From assembly GCA_030446715.1 (NCBI GenBank), contig JAUJMU010000003.1:393630-457629 (forward strand): a stretch of DNA of 64,000 nucleotides, read 5' to 3'. Within the stretch, counting starts at the first letter, position 1. Each line of letters begins with the position of its first letter. The notes under the pieces were generated by a model that did not search any database, was not told the origin of the DNA, and worked only from the letters and a program-made list of their open reading frames with translations. The position numbers were made by a program, and so were the translations under genes. This stretch comes from Cytophagales bacterium (lineage in GTDB: Bacteria > Bacteroidota > Bacteroidia > Cytophagales > 172606-1). This document shows positions 27,916-36,263 of the stretch, piece after piece.

Positions 27916-29271
27916 TTATTCCCATTTCAGGTTGATCTCGGTGCGACGGTTCCGGGCACGACCACTACCGGTTTCGTTGGACTGCACAGGAATCCGCTCC
28001 CCTTTGAAATCTTCCACCAAACGGGCATTGACCCCGTTTCTTTGCAGGTAACCGGCAACAGCCTGGGCTCTCCTCCTCGAAAGCTGATCATTGTAGGCTT
28101 CCGGCCCCACAAAGTCAGTATGACCTACCAATTCTATCACAGCCGATGCGCTTTTCCGGATTTCCTGACAAACCTTTTGCAGAACCGCCGCGGCTGAATC
28201 GCTGATGGTGAAGGAGTCAAATGAGAATTCAACCCGGTAAGAAACGGGTCCCTCCGGCTTCTTTTCGGTGAATACCCCGGTCTCAACCTTTTCGGGCTGA
28301 ACCGGCTCCAGTTCTGCCGGCGCCGATTTGTTGCCGGAAAAGACAGGGGAGGGCGGCATTTCGGGGGTAGCCGCGCAGGTTTTGTCAAAAACATTTTTAG
28401 AAGACACGTAGCTGCCGCCAAGGCTCCGGAAGGAATGCGCTTCCAGAAAAACGCCCGAATCAAGGGAATAGTCACCAACATCGGCAACGGCAATTTCAAT
28501 GTGGTACACTTCTCCCGGAATCACCCTACAGCTGGCTTCCAGTACCGTAGTGAAACCGTCGTACTGAAGGTTGTATCTGGGAATGCCGCTGTCTTTCCGG
28601 AAATCCTTATTCCTGATGGTTTTTTTCCGCCTTACGTCATAAATGATCCGGTCATTGAAGGTGTGGGTCGGGTTATCAACGTAATACTTCCGGTTGGTTT
28701 TGTGGTTGATGCTATTGATGGTGACTGGAGTCCGGGAACGGGGCAAAGTAGCCAGATTGACATTGGGCATGCCCGGACCTGATACAAAAAACCCGAATAC
28801 ATCGTTGTACCTGGACCCGACGTACTCTTTGTATTCTTCGGAGGCAAAAATAAAATTGAAAGTCAGCACCTCGGTGGAAGTCACAAAATCGAATTCGAGC
28901 ACGGCCGCATCGTGGGTTTCCCCGGCGGCAATGGAATCCAGCCGGCGGTTTCCGGCCGCCTTGCTTACCCACCCCATTCCGGCAAAATGATTCGGACCAC
29001 TGCACATCAATGCATTGCCGGTAGTCAGCAGCAGTCCGTTGTGGATGGAAAGTATCTTTGAAGAATCCTGATAGCCGGCAATGGCGTGCCGGGGCCCCGT
29101 GTATTTTACATTACTGACCGCCACCCCTTCACCAAGTAATATGTCATTGACCAGCCGGACTGCATTCAGACTGGTGTCAATCCGGATCTGAGCAGGGGTG
29201 GGGTTAAAAGCCGCGGACAGGCAGATAACCAGAAGAGCGAAAAACTTTTTCTGAAGAGAGGCGCGTATCAT
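27916..29271 (-). CDS. Choice-of-anchor L domain fused to an OmpA-like peptidoglycan-binding domain
   Basis: The 451-aa protein has a signal peptide (FFALLVICLSAAFNPTPAQ). Residues ~30-285 match the choice-of-anchor L domain: GLLLTTGNAL, VLEFDFVTSTEVLTFNFIFA, SEEYKEYVGSRYNDVFGFFV and YHIEIAVADVGDYSLDSGVF. The C-terminal 110 residues are OmpA-like (VEFSFDSFTISDSAAAVL, VIELVGHTDFVGPEAYN, LSRRRAQAVAGYLQ, NRRTEINLKW). Choice-of-anchor domains usually carry a sorting tail; here the protein would instead be tethered to peptidoglycan. It converges with the SUFU gene, 10 bp apart. Function is unknown. Confidence 0.85.
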   Translation of the reverse strand: MIRASLQKKFFALLVICLSAAFNPTPAQIRIDTSLNAVRLVNDILLGEGVAVSNVKYTGPRHAIAGYQDSSKILSIHNGLLLTTGNALMCSGPNHFAGMGWVSKAAGNRRLDSIAAGETHDAAVLEFDFVTSTEVLTFNFIFASEEYKEYVGSRYNDVFGFFVSGPGMPNVNLATLPRSRTPVTINSINHKTNRKYYVDNPTHTFNDRIIYDVRRKKTIRNKDFRKDSGIPRYNLQYDGFTTVLEASCRVIPGEVYHIEIAVADVGDYSLDSGVFLEAHSFRSLGGSYVSSKNVFDKTCAATPEMPPSPVFSGNKSAPAELEPVQPEKVETGVFTEKKPEGPVSYRVEFSFDSFTISDSAAAVLQKVCQEIRKSASAVIELVGHTDFVGPEAYNDQLSRRRAQAVAGYLQRNGVNARLVEDFKGERIPVQSNETGSGRARNRRTEINLKWE

Positions 29272-29453
29272 CCAAAGGACATTTAGGATATAATTCCCGG
29301 TGGGGAATCAATCCGGTAAATGGAAAAACCTTTTCTGACACACCTGTTTACACGCTCACAATTTAGCGTTTAAAGCCCGGAAATCAAAGGAATCCGTGCG
29401 GGATTTCACCAACCGGCACCAGTCAACCGGGGAAGATACAGGCAGTTCTCTGC

Positions 29454-30857
29454 CTACCCTCTCCACGGCCCGGTGATAGCGACTGTCAGGCCGGCATGCT
29501 GGATATTGACAAAATAAGTACTTCCATCCGGGGAGAAAACACCACCGGCTAATTCAGACCTGTATCCAACGTTCTCAGCCAGTTTGTAGTATTGGCCAGT
29601 GGGGGTGATGCCGACAACGAAAGGGTGATTATCGTCTTCGCAAACCACAAGGTCACCCCAGGGAGATATGGTCAGGTTATCGCAGCTTTTGACGAGATCA
29701 GTATTGTTTGGCTCCGTGAATAATTCCAGTCGTCCGGGGTTTTCATCTTCCTGCGGGGTTCCTTCAGCAGCGCCGGGCTTGTACCTGAAAATCTGGCCTT
29801 TGCCATTGTGTCCGCCATTGGTGCAGGCGAAGTAGAACTCTCCCTTGCCAAACCACATTCCTTCTCCCCTCGCAAAACGGGCAGCCCCGTTTTCAAAACC
29901 CTGAAACCGGAGGTTGTCAGCTGGTGACTCCACATCATGTATGTCGATCCAGATGACTTCCTGCGCCTCTCCTGCCGGCAGTTTGGGCGTTTTCAGTGCC
30001 TCCCAGTTACGGGTATCGAAACCAGGTGCATCTTTCAGGGCCAGGGCCTGTAGTCTGCCACCTTCCCGGAGGTTATCCGGAGCAGCGGGAATAAAACGAT
30101 AAAGCAAGCCATCCGTCCGGTCTTCAGTCAGGTATACGATTCCCGTCCGGGGATCTACGCAGACTGCTTCGTGATTGAACCGGCCCATAGCTTTCAGGGG
30201 TATCGGATCAGCCGCGAGAGTTGCGGCGGAAGCAGGCACCTCAAACACATAGCCGTGATCCTGCTCCACCACGCCTCCGGCTATTTCAGTGCTTTCCTCG
30301 CACGTAAGCCAGCTTCCCCACGGCGTAGGGCCACCGGCACAATTGCGGTTAGTACCTGCCAGGCTCAGGTATTGATGTTCTGCCTTACCAGTGCGGTGGT
30401 TGTACACCAAAGTGGTGGTACCGCCAAGGGAAGGGCTTTCACCCCGGCCAAAATCGTAAAAGCGGCTCCGGTCCACACCGGCCAGTAATTCATTGCGGTG
30501 CCCGAATGCACTTTCCTTCCGGGAATCAGCACTCATCTCGTGGTTCCGGATGAGGACTGTTTTCCCCTTAGGGCCGGCAAAGGTTGCCATTCCGTCCGGC
30601 TTACCGGGCACCAGCAAGCCGTCAGCCATCTTTTCTCCCTGACGGGAAATGATCCGGTACGAAAATCCTTTGGGCAGATTCAGAATTCGTTTCCGGTCAG
30701 GAATCAGGGGTCCGTAGCCAACCGGCCGGTCGGCCAGGGTACCGGCAACGACTGGATTTGCTACAAAATGGCGAAGACCGGCAAATCCAACAGTGACAGC
30801 ACCCGTAAGTTTGAGAAACTGCCGGCGGGTGAAGATCTGGCTATCAGAATTTTTCAT
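29454..30857 (-). CDS. PhoX/DUF839-family phosphatase-like protein, Tat-exported
   Basis: The 467-aa protein starts with a twin-arginine signal (FTRRQFLKLTGAVTVGFAGL). Conserved PhoX-family segments follow: PKGFSYRIISRQGEKMADGL, LIRNHEMSADSR, GTNRNCAGGPTPWGSWLTCEES, GRFNHEAVCVDPRTGIVYLTED and SPWGDLVVCEDDNHPFVVG. PhoX enzymes are calcium/iron alkaline phosphatases of the periplasm; several conserved acidic and Asn metal positions are present. Substrate and activity are inferred from the family. The gene stands alone and its 5' side faces the terminator of the next gene. Confidence 0.88.
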   Translation of the reverse strand: MKNSDSQIFTRRQFLKLTGAVTVGFAGLRHFVANPVVAGTLADRPVGYGPLIPDRKRILNLPKGFSYRIISRQGEKMADGLLVPGKPDGMATFAGPKGKTVLIRNHEMSADSRKESAFGHRNELLAGVDRSRFYDFGRGESPSLGGTTTLVYNHRTGKAEHQYLSLAGTNRNCAGGPTPWGSWLTCEESTEIAGGVVEQDHGYVFEVPASAATLAADPIPLKAMGRFNHEAVCVDPRTGIVYLTEDRTDGLLYRFIPAAPDNLREGGRLQALALKDAPGFDTRNWEALKTPKLPAGEAQEVIWIDIHDVESPADNLRFQGFENGAARFARGEGMWFGKGEFYFACTNGGHNGKGQIFRYKPGAAEGTPQEDENPGRLELFTEPNNTDLVKSCDNLTISPWGDLVVCEDDNHPFVVGITPTGQYYKLAENVGYRSELAGGVFSPDGSTYFVNIQHAGLTVAITGPWRG

Positions 30858-30944
30858 TCCTGAAGTGAATTGAACAGCTAATTTAATTACAAAAGAATTG
30901 CCAAAGGCCGGCTCCGGTTAAAAAGGAACAACAAAAGTCTGAAA

Positions 30945-30983
30945 AGCAAAAACCCTGAACTAAGGGAGTTCAGGGTTTTTGCT
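30945..30983 (-). terminator. Intrinsic terminator of the bifunctional nuclease gene
   Basis: A perfect 17-bp stem (30945-30961 with 30967-30983, loop AAGGG) lies 15 bp beyond the stop of the leftward gene. In that direction the descending arm ends in GGGTTTTTGCTTTTC. Confidence 0.85.
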
Positions 30984-30998
30984 GTCAAATAAATATGT

Positions 30999-31598
30999 TT
31001 AATTTCTTTTGTTCAGCTCATCACGGATTTTGGCAGCACGTTCATAATCTTCTTTCTCCAGCGCTTCATCGAGCATAGTCTTGAGCTGTTCAAAAGGTAC
31101 ATCTTTTAATTGTTCCGCAGGCTTTTTGCTTTTACCAGCCGGCTTTTTCTCTTCCTCCTTGCTGACAAATGACTCGTCTTCATCCGCATCGGTAAGTACA
31201 ATTCCGGCTTCCGAGAGGATGGGCTCGAAAGTGTAAATCGGAACACCAAACCGGAGCCCTATTGCAATGGCATCGGATGGCCGGGCGTCAATTTCTACTT
31301 TGCGGGTACCGTCCGTACACACGATTTTGGCGTAGAAAACGCCTTCTTTCAAATCTGAAATAATGATCTCCAGCACGGAAAACCTGAAACTCTGCGCAAA
31401 TGATTTAAATAAATCATGCGTCATTGGCCGGTTCGGAACAATCTTTTCGATCTCGATGGCGATTGCCTGCGCCTCAAACATGCCAATGATGATCGGCAGA
31501 CGGCGGTTGCCTCTTTCTTCCCCCAGCACCAGCGCAAACGAGCCGGATTGCGACTGGCTGGAGGAAAGCCCCAGAATTTCAAGTTTTATCTTATCCAC
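30999..31598 (-). CDS. Bifunctional nuclease domain (DUF151) protein with UVR motif
   Basis: The 199-aa protein has a DUF151/bifunctional nuclease domain at 1-135 (RRLPIIIGMFEAQAIAIEIE, then RPMTHDLFKSF, VEIDARPSDAIAIGLRFGVPI). A charged Lys/Glu linker follows, then a UvrB/UvrC interaction motif at ~165-197 (LKTMLDEALEKEDYERAAKI). The UVR motif suggests a tie to nucleotide excision repair or DNA/RNA metabolism; the first domain has reported DNase/RNase activity in a plant and an archaeal homologue. It has its own terminator and lies just downstream of etfBA. Confidence 0.9.
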   Translation of the reverse strand: MDKIKLEILGLSSSQSQSGSFALVLGEERGNRRLPIIIGMFEAQAIAIEIEKIVPNRPMTHDLFKSFAQSFRFSVLEIIISDLKEGVFYAKIVCTDGTRKVEIDARPSDAIAIGLRFGVPIYTFEPILSEAGIVLTDADEDESFVSKEEEKKPAGKSKKPAEQLKDVPFEQLKTMLDEALEKEDYERAAKIRDELNKRN

Positions 31599-31649
31599 GA
31601 ATAGAGCAGTCTATAGCTTTGTACCTGTAAAAGGTTGGAGTACTCCGGT

Positions 31650-32613
31650 TTATCTGGCCTCTTTCACTGCTTTTGTCAGCCGGGGAATAATTTCAAAGGC
31701 ATCCCCTACAATCCCGTAATCAGCTGCTTTAAAAAACGGCGCCTCGGCATCCTTATTGATGGCTACAATAACCTTTGAAGCGTTTACTCCCGCCAGGTGT
31801 TGAATAGCCCCGAAATTCCAACCGCAATATACAAATTCGGGCTAACTTTTATACCCGTTTGCCCCACGTGTTCGTGGTGAGGGCGCCAGTGCAGGTCCGA
31901 TACCGGTTTGGAGCAGGCAGTAGCCGCACCCAGGGCACCGGCAAGTTCCTCAATCATTCCCCAGTTTTCGGGTCCCTTCAGCCCCTGCCGCCAGAAACCA
32001 CAATATCGGCTTCCGGAAGAAGGACATCACCCGTTGCCTTGACGGTTTCTTTGATGGTCACGGCAAAATCGGTTTCGGCCAGCGACGGAGAGAATGACTC
32101 CACTGATGCCTGGTTTCCGCTTTCGGTGGGATTGAATGCATTCTTTTTAACCGTAATGATTTTCTTATCACTTTTTATCTCCGTGATGGCAAAAGCTTTA
32201 TTGGTATAAATACTGCGTTTTACCTTAAAGCCACCGGAAAGGTCCGGCAGATCCACCGCGTTAGCCGCCAGACCAGCCTTTAGTTTAGCTGAAAGGCGGG
32301 CCGCTACGGCATCCGCCAGAGATGATTTGGCGAGTACAACCACGGTTGCATTTTCTTTGTCAGCTGCCTGGGCCAGCACACTTGCGTAGGCCTGAATATT
32401 TCCTTCGTTCAAGCGGCTGTCAGCGGCGTGCAGTACTTTCCGGGCACCGAAACTCCCAAGGGCGGCAAGTTCTTCGGAGGTTGCCTCACCGATTGCAACG
32501 GCGGTAACTGTGGTATTCAGCATACCGGCCACCTGAGCAGCGTAGCCAACGGCTTCCAGCGAAGATTTTCTGACTGATTGATCGGTAATTTCTACAAATG
32601 CTAGTACAGACAT
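31650..32613 (-). pseudogene. etfA: Electron transfer flavoprotein subunit alpha with two one-base gaps
   Basis: The first frame encodes the N-terminal ETF domain (MSVLAFVEITDQSVRKSS) to DIVVSGGRG, then stops at 31978. The FAD-binding C-terminal part resumes in the other frames: [51 protein letters not shown]-like and [14 protein letters not shown], ending in a TAA at 31650-31652. One base is missing after GGGGC near 31979-31983 and one G from the run at 31808-31811. Repaired length is 321 aa, normal for EtfA. EtfAB passes electrons from acyl-CoA dehydrogenases to the respiratory chain. Two homopolymer gaps in an essential-type gene suggest sequence error. Confidence 0.92.
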
Positions 32614-32686
32614 AGGTGTATGGTAGTCTAATTGTGGTCAAAATTTGACTTGGGGCAAAGATTTTCATCCCTTAAAGCCTTGCTTT

Positions 32687-33425
32687 TTAAAGAACTTTGG
32701 CTTCATTTTTCAGCAGGGCGATCAGTTCCTCGGCTCTTTCAGCAGGAATCATTTTTACGGACCCTTTCGGTGGAGGAAGCTCAAACTGCGTCACCACGGT
32801 TGACTCTTCTACGCCAACCGGATCGATCACCTGCAGCGGCTTCGTCCGCGCCGACATAATGCCGCGCATGTTGGGTATTTTCCATTCGGCAATCGGCTCC
32901 TGGCAGCCGGCCACCAGGGGAAGCTTTACTTCCAGAGACTCCTTGCCACCTTCAATTTCGCGGGCCATCTTCACAGTATCGCCCTCTACATCGAGCTGCA
33001 TGACGGGTGATACCGAAGGTAGGCCCAGCATCTCCCCCACCAGACCATGTACCTGTCCCCCGTTGAAATCAATGGATTCACGACCCATCAAAATCAGATC
33101 GTAGTTATTTTTGCGGGCTATTTCAGCAATCTGGGTGGCTACAAAAAAGGCGTCTGAGGGATATGCATTTACCCGGATTGCGTCGTCGGCACCAATCGCC
33201 AGTGCCTTGCGTATGGTTGGTTCTGTATCAGATTCACCAACGTTAACTACCGTCACGGTTCCTCCCCTGGGCCTCTTTCAATTCAACAGCCCGGGCAAGG
33301 GCATAATCATCGTACGGCCCGATGATGTACTGGACTCCGGCTTTATTGAACTTCGTATTGTTATCCGTGAAGGATATTTTAGCGGTTGTATCAGGAACGT
33401 GGGTGATGCAGACAAGAATTTTCAT
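32687..33425 (-). pseudogene. etfB: Electron transfer flavoprotein subunit beta with one extra base
   Basis: The frame starts MKILVCITHVPDTTAKISF and reaches VELKEAQG before a false stop. The rest (TVTVVNVGESDTEPTIRKAL, YDLILMGRESIDFNGGQ, GEMLGLPSVSPVMQLDV, IMSARTKPLQVIDP) continues in another frame to the end. One extra base in the C run at 33264-33267 explains it. Repaired length is 245 aa, normal. EtfB carries AMP and pairs with EtfA, whose gene follows 73 bp downstream in the same operon. A strong consensus promoter lies upstream. Confidence 0.92.
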
Positions 33426-33538
33426 GCGTTTCCTTTAGCGGGTTTATGGTTGAAGCGAGATACGGCAAGCAGGCGGGAAATGTTATGATGCTCTTAATGA
33501 GCACAAAAGGTAGTGATTTACCACCTTTCTGGCAGGCG

Positions 33539-33569
33539 CAAATATAAGTAACCCACCTTTTTCCCCAAA
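33539..33569 (-). promoter_or_regulatory. Consensus Bacteroidota promoter of etfB-etfA
   Basis: On the minus strand TTTG (33569-33566), a 19-base spacer and TATATTTG (33546-33539) match the TTTG-N19-TAnnTTTG consensus exactly. The predicted start is about 105 bases before the etfB ATG. Confidence 0.7.
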
Positions 33570-33685
33570 GAAATAACATTTTTTATCCAAAAGTGAATAG
33601 TGACTGCTTATTGAACTTTTTCTTTAAAATTATTTACACCAGCCAAACCAGTAAGCAATACCCGTATAGAAGAACGCTTATTCAA

Positions 33686-33838
33686 TAGACCTGCGGCGAA
33701 ATAAATCCCTGTAAAACAGCAAGTTAAGATAAATGCGGGTGCATATTTATTAGAAATGATACTGCAAATCACGTGTTTGAGTAGAAATCTATTGATTTAT
33801 ATCGTTGATTATCAGCGGTTTATTTCGCCGCAGGTCTA
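33686..33838. mobile_element. MITE-like element with perfect 20-bp terminal inverted repeats
   Basis: TAGACCTGCGGCGAAATAAA (33686-33705) is repeated exactly as its reverse complement at 33819-33838. The 113-bp interior is AT-rich and encodes nothing. If the element proper runs GACC...GGTC (33688-33836), it is flanked by TA on both sides, as for IS630/Tc1-type TA insertion. No transposase is in the window, so it would be non-autonomous. It lies in the 553-bp gene-free spacer between etfB and the 144-aa gene, which otherwise holds only the etf promoter and a possible promoter for the right-hand gene. Confidence 0.65.
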
Positions 33839-33883
33839 ATGTTACCCTAATGTTTTTTTCAGGTGAAATTTATCCCACCCGGG

Positions 33884-33914
33884 TTGCCTCGTAAAGGAAA
33901 TTAAATTACCTTTA
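33884..33914 (+). promoter_or_regulatory. Possible promoter of the 144-aa hypothetical gene
   Basis: TTG (33884-33886), 20 bases, TACCTTTA (33907-33914): one mismatch to the -7 consensus. It lies just right of the MITE-like element. Confidence 0.35.
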
Positions 33915-33978
33915 GATAAACCACCTCTTCACACCATCCTGTTTAATGTAACCAACCTGATTATTATCCCCTGTTTCT

Positions 33979-34413
33979 ATGCGTCATCTTCTGATCAATA
34001 CTGTTCTCCAGAACCGTGAGCATACCAGTTACTGCTCAATTCATTACAATGGTTTCCGGAATGTTACCTACCAGAGTTGGCAGGGAAACTTGTCTGAAGA
34101 TGAACTGGCCAAAGGTTACCACAGTTCGCTGGATATCATCGGACGGACGGCATGCCTGAGCGTAATCAATGATTGCCGTGATCTGGCCATAATGAACTCC
34201 GGCAATCTGAACCAGATCACCGAACAATGGCTGATGGAGGCTTCTTCCCGGGGTGTGAGACACGTGGCCCAGGTAAATTCCTCTGAGATCCCTCAGGAAA
34301 TTTTCACAGACATGCGGCAAAAAGCTTTGGAAAGCGGCGGCTATGAATTTGAACTTTTTGACACAATTGATGAGGCCCTTGTATGGATTTCGTATAAAAA
34401 TGAATTAGCCTGA
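33979..34413 (+). CDS. Hypothetical protein, possibly STAS/SpoIIAA-like, 144 aa
   Basis: I do not recognise the family with certainty. There is no signal peptide or membrane segment. The pattern of strand-helix alternation (ACLSVINDCRDLAIMNSGNL, then ITEQWLMEASSRGVRHVAQV, then FELFDTIDEALVWI) resembles STAS/SpoIIAA-like folds, which act as small signalling or regulatory domains. The ATG at 33979 is preceded by an AT-rich leader without Shine-Dalgarno sequence. It is separated from the downstream TPR gene by 48 bp. Confidence 0.65.
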   Translation: MRHLLINTVLQNREHTSYCSIHYNGFRNVTYQSWQGNLSEDELAKGYHSSLDIIGRTACLSVINDCRDLAIMNSGNLNQITEQWLMEASSRGVRHVAQVNSSEIPQEIFTDMRQKALESGGYEFELFDTIDEALVWISYKNELA

Positions 34414-34419
34414 TCTGTA

Positions 34420-34427
34420 TATTTTTG
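34420..34427 (+). promoter_or_regulatory. Putative -7 promoter element of the small TPR gene
   Basis: TATTTTTGC matches TAnnTTTG, about 35 bases before the ATG at 34462. No -33 element is evident. Confidence 0.35.
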
Positions 34428-34461
34428 CTCCGCAGTTATTTTACCTGTTTTACCTTATTCT

Positions 34462-34791
34462 ATGAAGCCATCCCGGCTGGAGCAACTGATTGGGTTTTGG
34501 CAGGAAGACCCTGACGATCCCTTCATCCTTTACGCCCTTGCCACCGAATACCGGGACAGTGAGCCGGACAAAGCTTTGTTGTTTTACCAAAAACTTCTGG
34601 ATGAGCACCCGAACTACGTTGGCACCTACTACCATGCCGGTAAACTTTTTGCCCAAATGGGACAGGCAGACAAGGCAGATGAAACTTTCAGGAAGGGACT
34701 CTCCATATCGATGCAGGCTGGTGACGGCAATGCCCGCCGGGAATTACAAAATGCCTACCGGGAGTTCATGGATGAGCAGGAAGAAAACTAA
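34462..34791 (+). CDS. Small tetratricopeptide repeat protein, 109 aa
   Basis: Two to three TPR units cover most of the protein: DPFILYALATEYRDSEPDKA, LLFYQKLLDEHPNYVGTYYH and AGKLFAQMGQADKADETFRK. It is cytoplasmic, with no signal peptide, and probably mediates a protein-protein contact. It converges with scoB, 18 bp apart. The partner is unknown. Confidence 0.85.
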   Translation: MKPSRLEQLIGFWQEDPDDPFILYALATEYRDSEPDKALLFYQKLLDEHPNYVGTYYHAGKLFAQMGQADKADETFRKGLSISMQAGDGNARRELQNAYREFMDEQEEN

Positions 34792-34809
34792 ATGACCAGG
34801 CAGCAGTCT

Positions 34810-35469
34810 TTAAATTCCGGTCATTTCGGGAACATCTCCTTCTACGATCAGTTTGCCCGCCGTGGCTTTCCGGATTTGGTCCGTAGTGATTCCCGGCGCA
34901 CGTTCGGTCAGCCGGAAGCCGCCTTCCGGTAAAATATCAAATACGCCCAGTTCGGTTACCACCTTCCTGACGCACCGGAGACCGGTAACCGGGAGGGTAC
35001 ACCGGGGCAACAATTTGGATTCCCCGGTTTTACTGGTATGCTGCATCGCCACGATGATATTGTCAGCTGATGCAACCAGGTCCATTGCGCCACCCATGCC
35101 CTTCACCATTTTTCCCGGAATTTTCCAGTTGGCAATGTCGCCGTTCTCGGAGACCTCCATAGCGCCAAGAATGGTCAGCTGAATATGGCCGCCGCGGATC
35201 ATGGCAAAGCTTTCGGCAGAACTGAAGAGAGCAGCACCCGGCAGAGTGGTTATCGTCTGTTTACCGGCGTTGATCAGGTCAGCGTCCACTTCTTCATCAA
35301 GTGGAAAGGGTCCAACGCCCAATAGCCCGTTTTCTGATTGAAGCACTACGCTGATGCCATCCGGTATATAATTAGCAACCAGTGTCGGAATGCCGATTCC
35401 CAGATTTACGTAGAAACCGTCTTTTACTTCGCGCGCAATCCGCTTTGCAATTCCGTGTTTATCCAGCAT
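34810..35469 (-). CDS. scoB: 3-oxoacid CoA-transferase subunit B
   Basis: The 219-aa subunit contains VNLGIGIPTLVANYI and the active-site glutamate Glu46 in QSENGLLGVGPFP. It also has MIRGGHIQLTILGAMEVSENG, GKMVKGMGGAMDLV and CTLPVTGLRCVRKVVTELG. With subunit A it moves CoA from succinyl-CoA or another donor to acetoacetate, in ketone body and branched-chain catabolism. It follows scoA by 14 bp on the same strand, an operon. Confidence 0.95.
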   Translation of the reverse strand: MLDKHGIAKRIAREVKDGFYVNLGIGIPTLVANYIPDGISVVLQSENGLLGVGPFPLDEEVDADLINAGKQTITTLPGAALFSSAESFAMIRGGHIQLTILGAMEVSENGDIANWKIPGKMVKGMGGAMDLVASADNIIVAMQHTSKTGESKLLPRCTLPVTGLRCVRKVVTELGVFDILPEGGFRLTERAPGITTDQIRKATAGKLIVEGDVPEMTGI

Positions 35470-35483
35470 AGGAAAATGGTCTT

Positions 35484-36182
35484 TTAAATTTTGCGAATGG
35501 TACGCTGCTCGACCCGCTTCTCATAATCTTTCCCCTGAAAGATTCTCTGCACGTACACGCCGGGCGTATGGACCTGATTGGGGTTCAGCTGGCCAAAAGG
35601 CACAAGTTCTTCCACTTCGGCAATGGTTATTTTTCCGGCGGTTGCCATCATCGGATTGAAATTACGGGCAGTACCCCGGTAAATCAGATTACCGGCGGTG
35701 TCTCCCTTCCATGCCTTCACAATGGCAAAATCCGCTTTGAGCCACCGTTCCATGAGGTAATGCATGCCGTCAAACGCGCGGACTTCCTTCCCATCAGCCA
35801 CCTCAGTGCCGTAACCGGCAGGGGTGAAAAAAGCAGGAATTCCGGCTCCCCCGGCCCGTATCCGTTCGGCAAGGGTGCCTTGCGGAATAAGTTCGACTTC
35901 CAGTTCGCCCGCCAGCAGCTGCCTTTCAAACTCAGCATTTTCGCCTACGTAGGAAGAAATCATCTTTTTGATCTGCCGGTTTTGCAGCAGTAATCCCAGG
36001 CCGAAATCATCTACACCCGCATTGTTGGAAATACAGGTAAGGTCCCGGGTACCCCTGCGCAGCAGTGCAGAAATAGAGTTTTCGGGAATTCCGCAGAGAC
36101 CAAATCCGCCAAGCATGAGGGTGGCACCGTCAGGAATATCCGCAGTGGCCTGGTCCGCGTCCCTTACCGTTTTATCTATCAT
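35484..36182 (-). CDS. scoA: 3-oxoacid CoA-transferase subunit A
   Basis: The 232-aa subunit has the family start with [19 protein letters not shown], then [37 protein letters not shown] and [17 protein letters not shown] use the ATG at 36182 ([12 protein letters not shown]), which gives the standard length; the frame is open 21 codons further upstream. Partner of scoB. The exact donor (succinyl-CoA or acetyl-CoA) is not resolvable. Confidence 0.95.
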   Translation of the reverse strand: MIDKTVRDADQATADIPDGATLMLGGFGLCGIPENSISALLRRGTRDLTCISNNAGVDDFGLGLLLQNRQIKKMISSYVGENAEFERQLLAGELEVELIPQGTLAERIRAGGAGIPAFFTPAGYGTEVADGKEVRAFDGMHYLMERWLKADFAIVKAWKGDTAGNLIYRGTARNFNPMMATAGKITIAEVEELVPFGQLNPNQVHTPGVYVQRIFQGKDYEKRVEQRTIRKI

Positions 36183-36263
36183 ACTTTTAAGAATGGCATT
36201 AGTGTGGGGCAGGTCAAAATTGGGGTAATTTTGCCTGACCACCAACGCCAGTTGGGAGATGAT

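Noticed and set aside
36183-36245. N-terminal extension of ScoA by 21 codons
   Set aside because: Standard length and the conserved start [12 protein letters not shown] favour the ATG at 36182.
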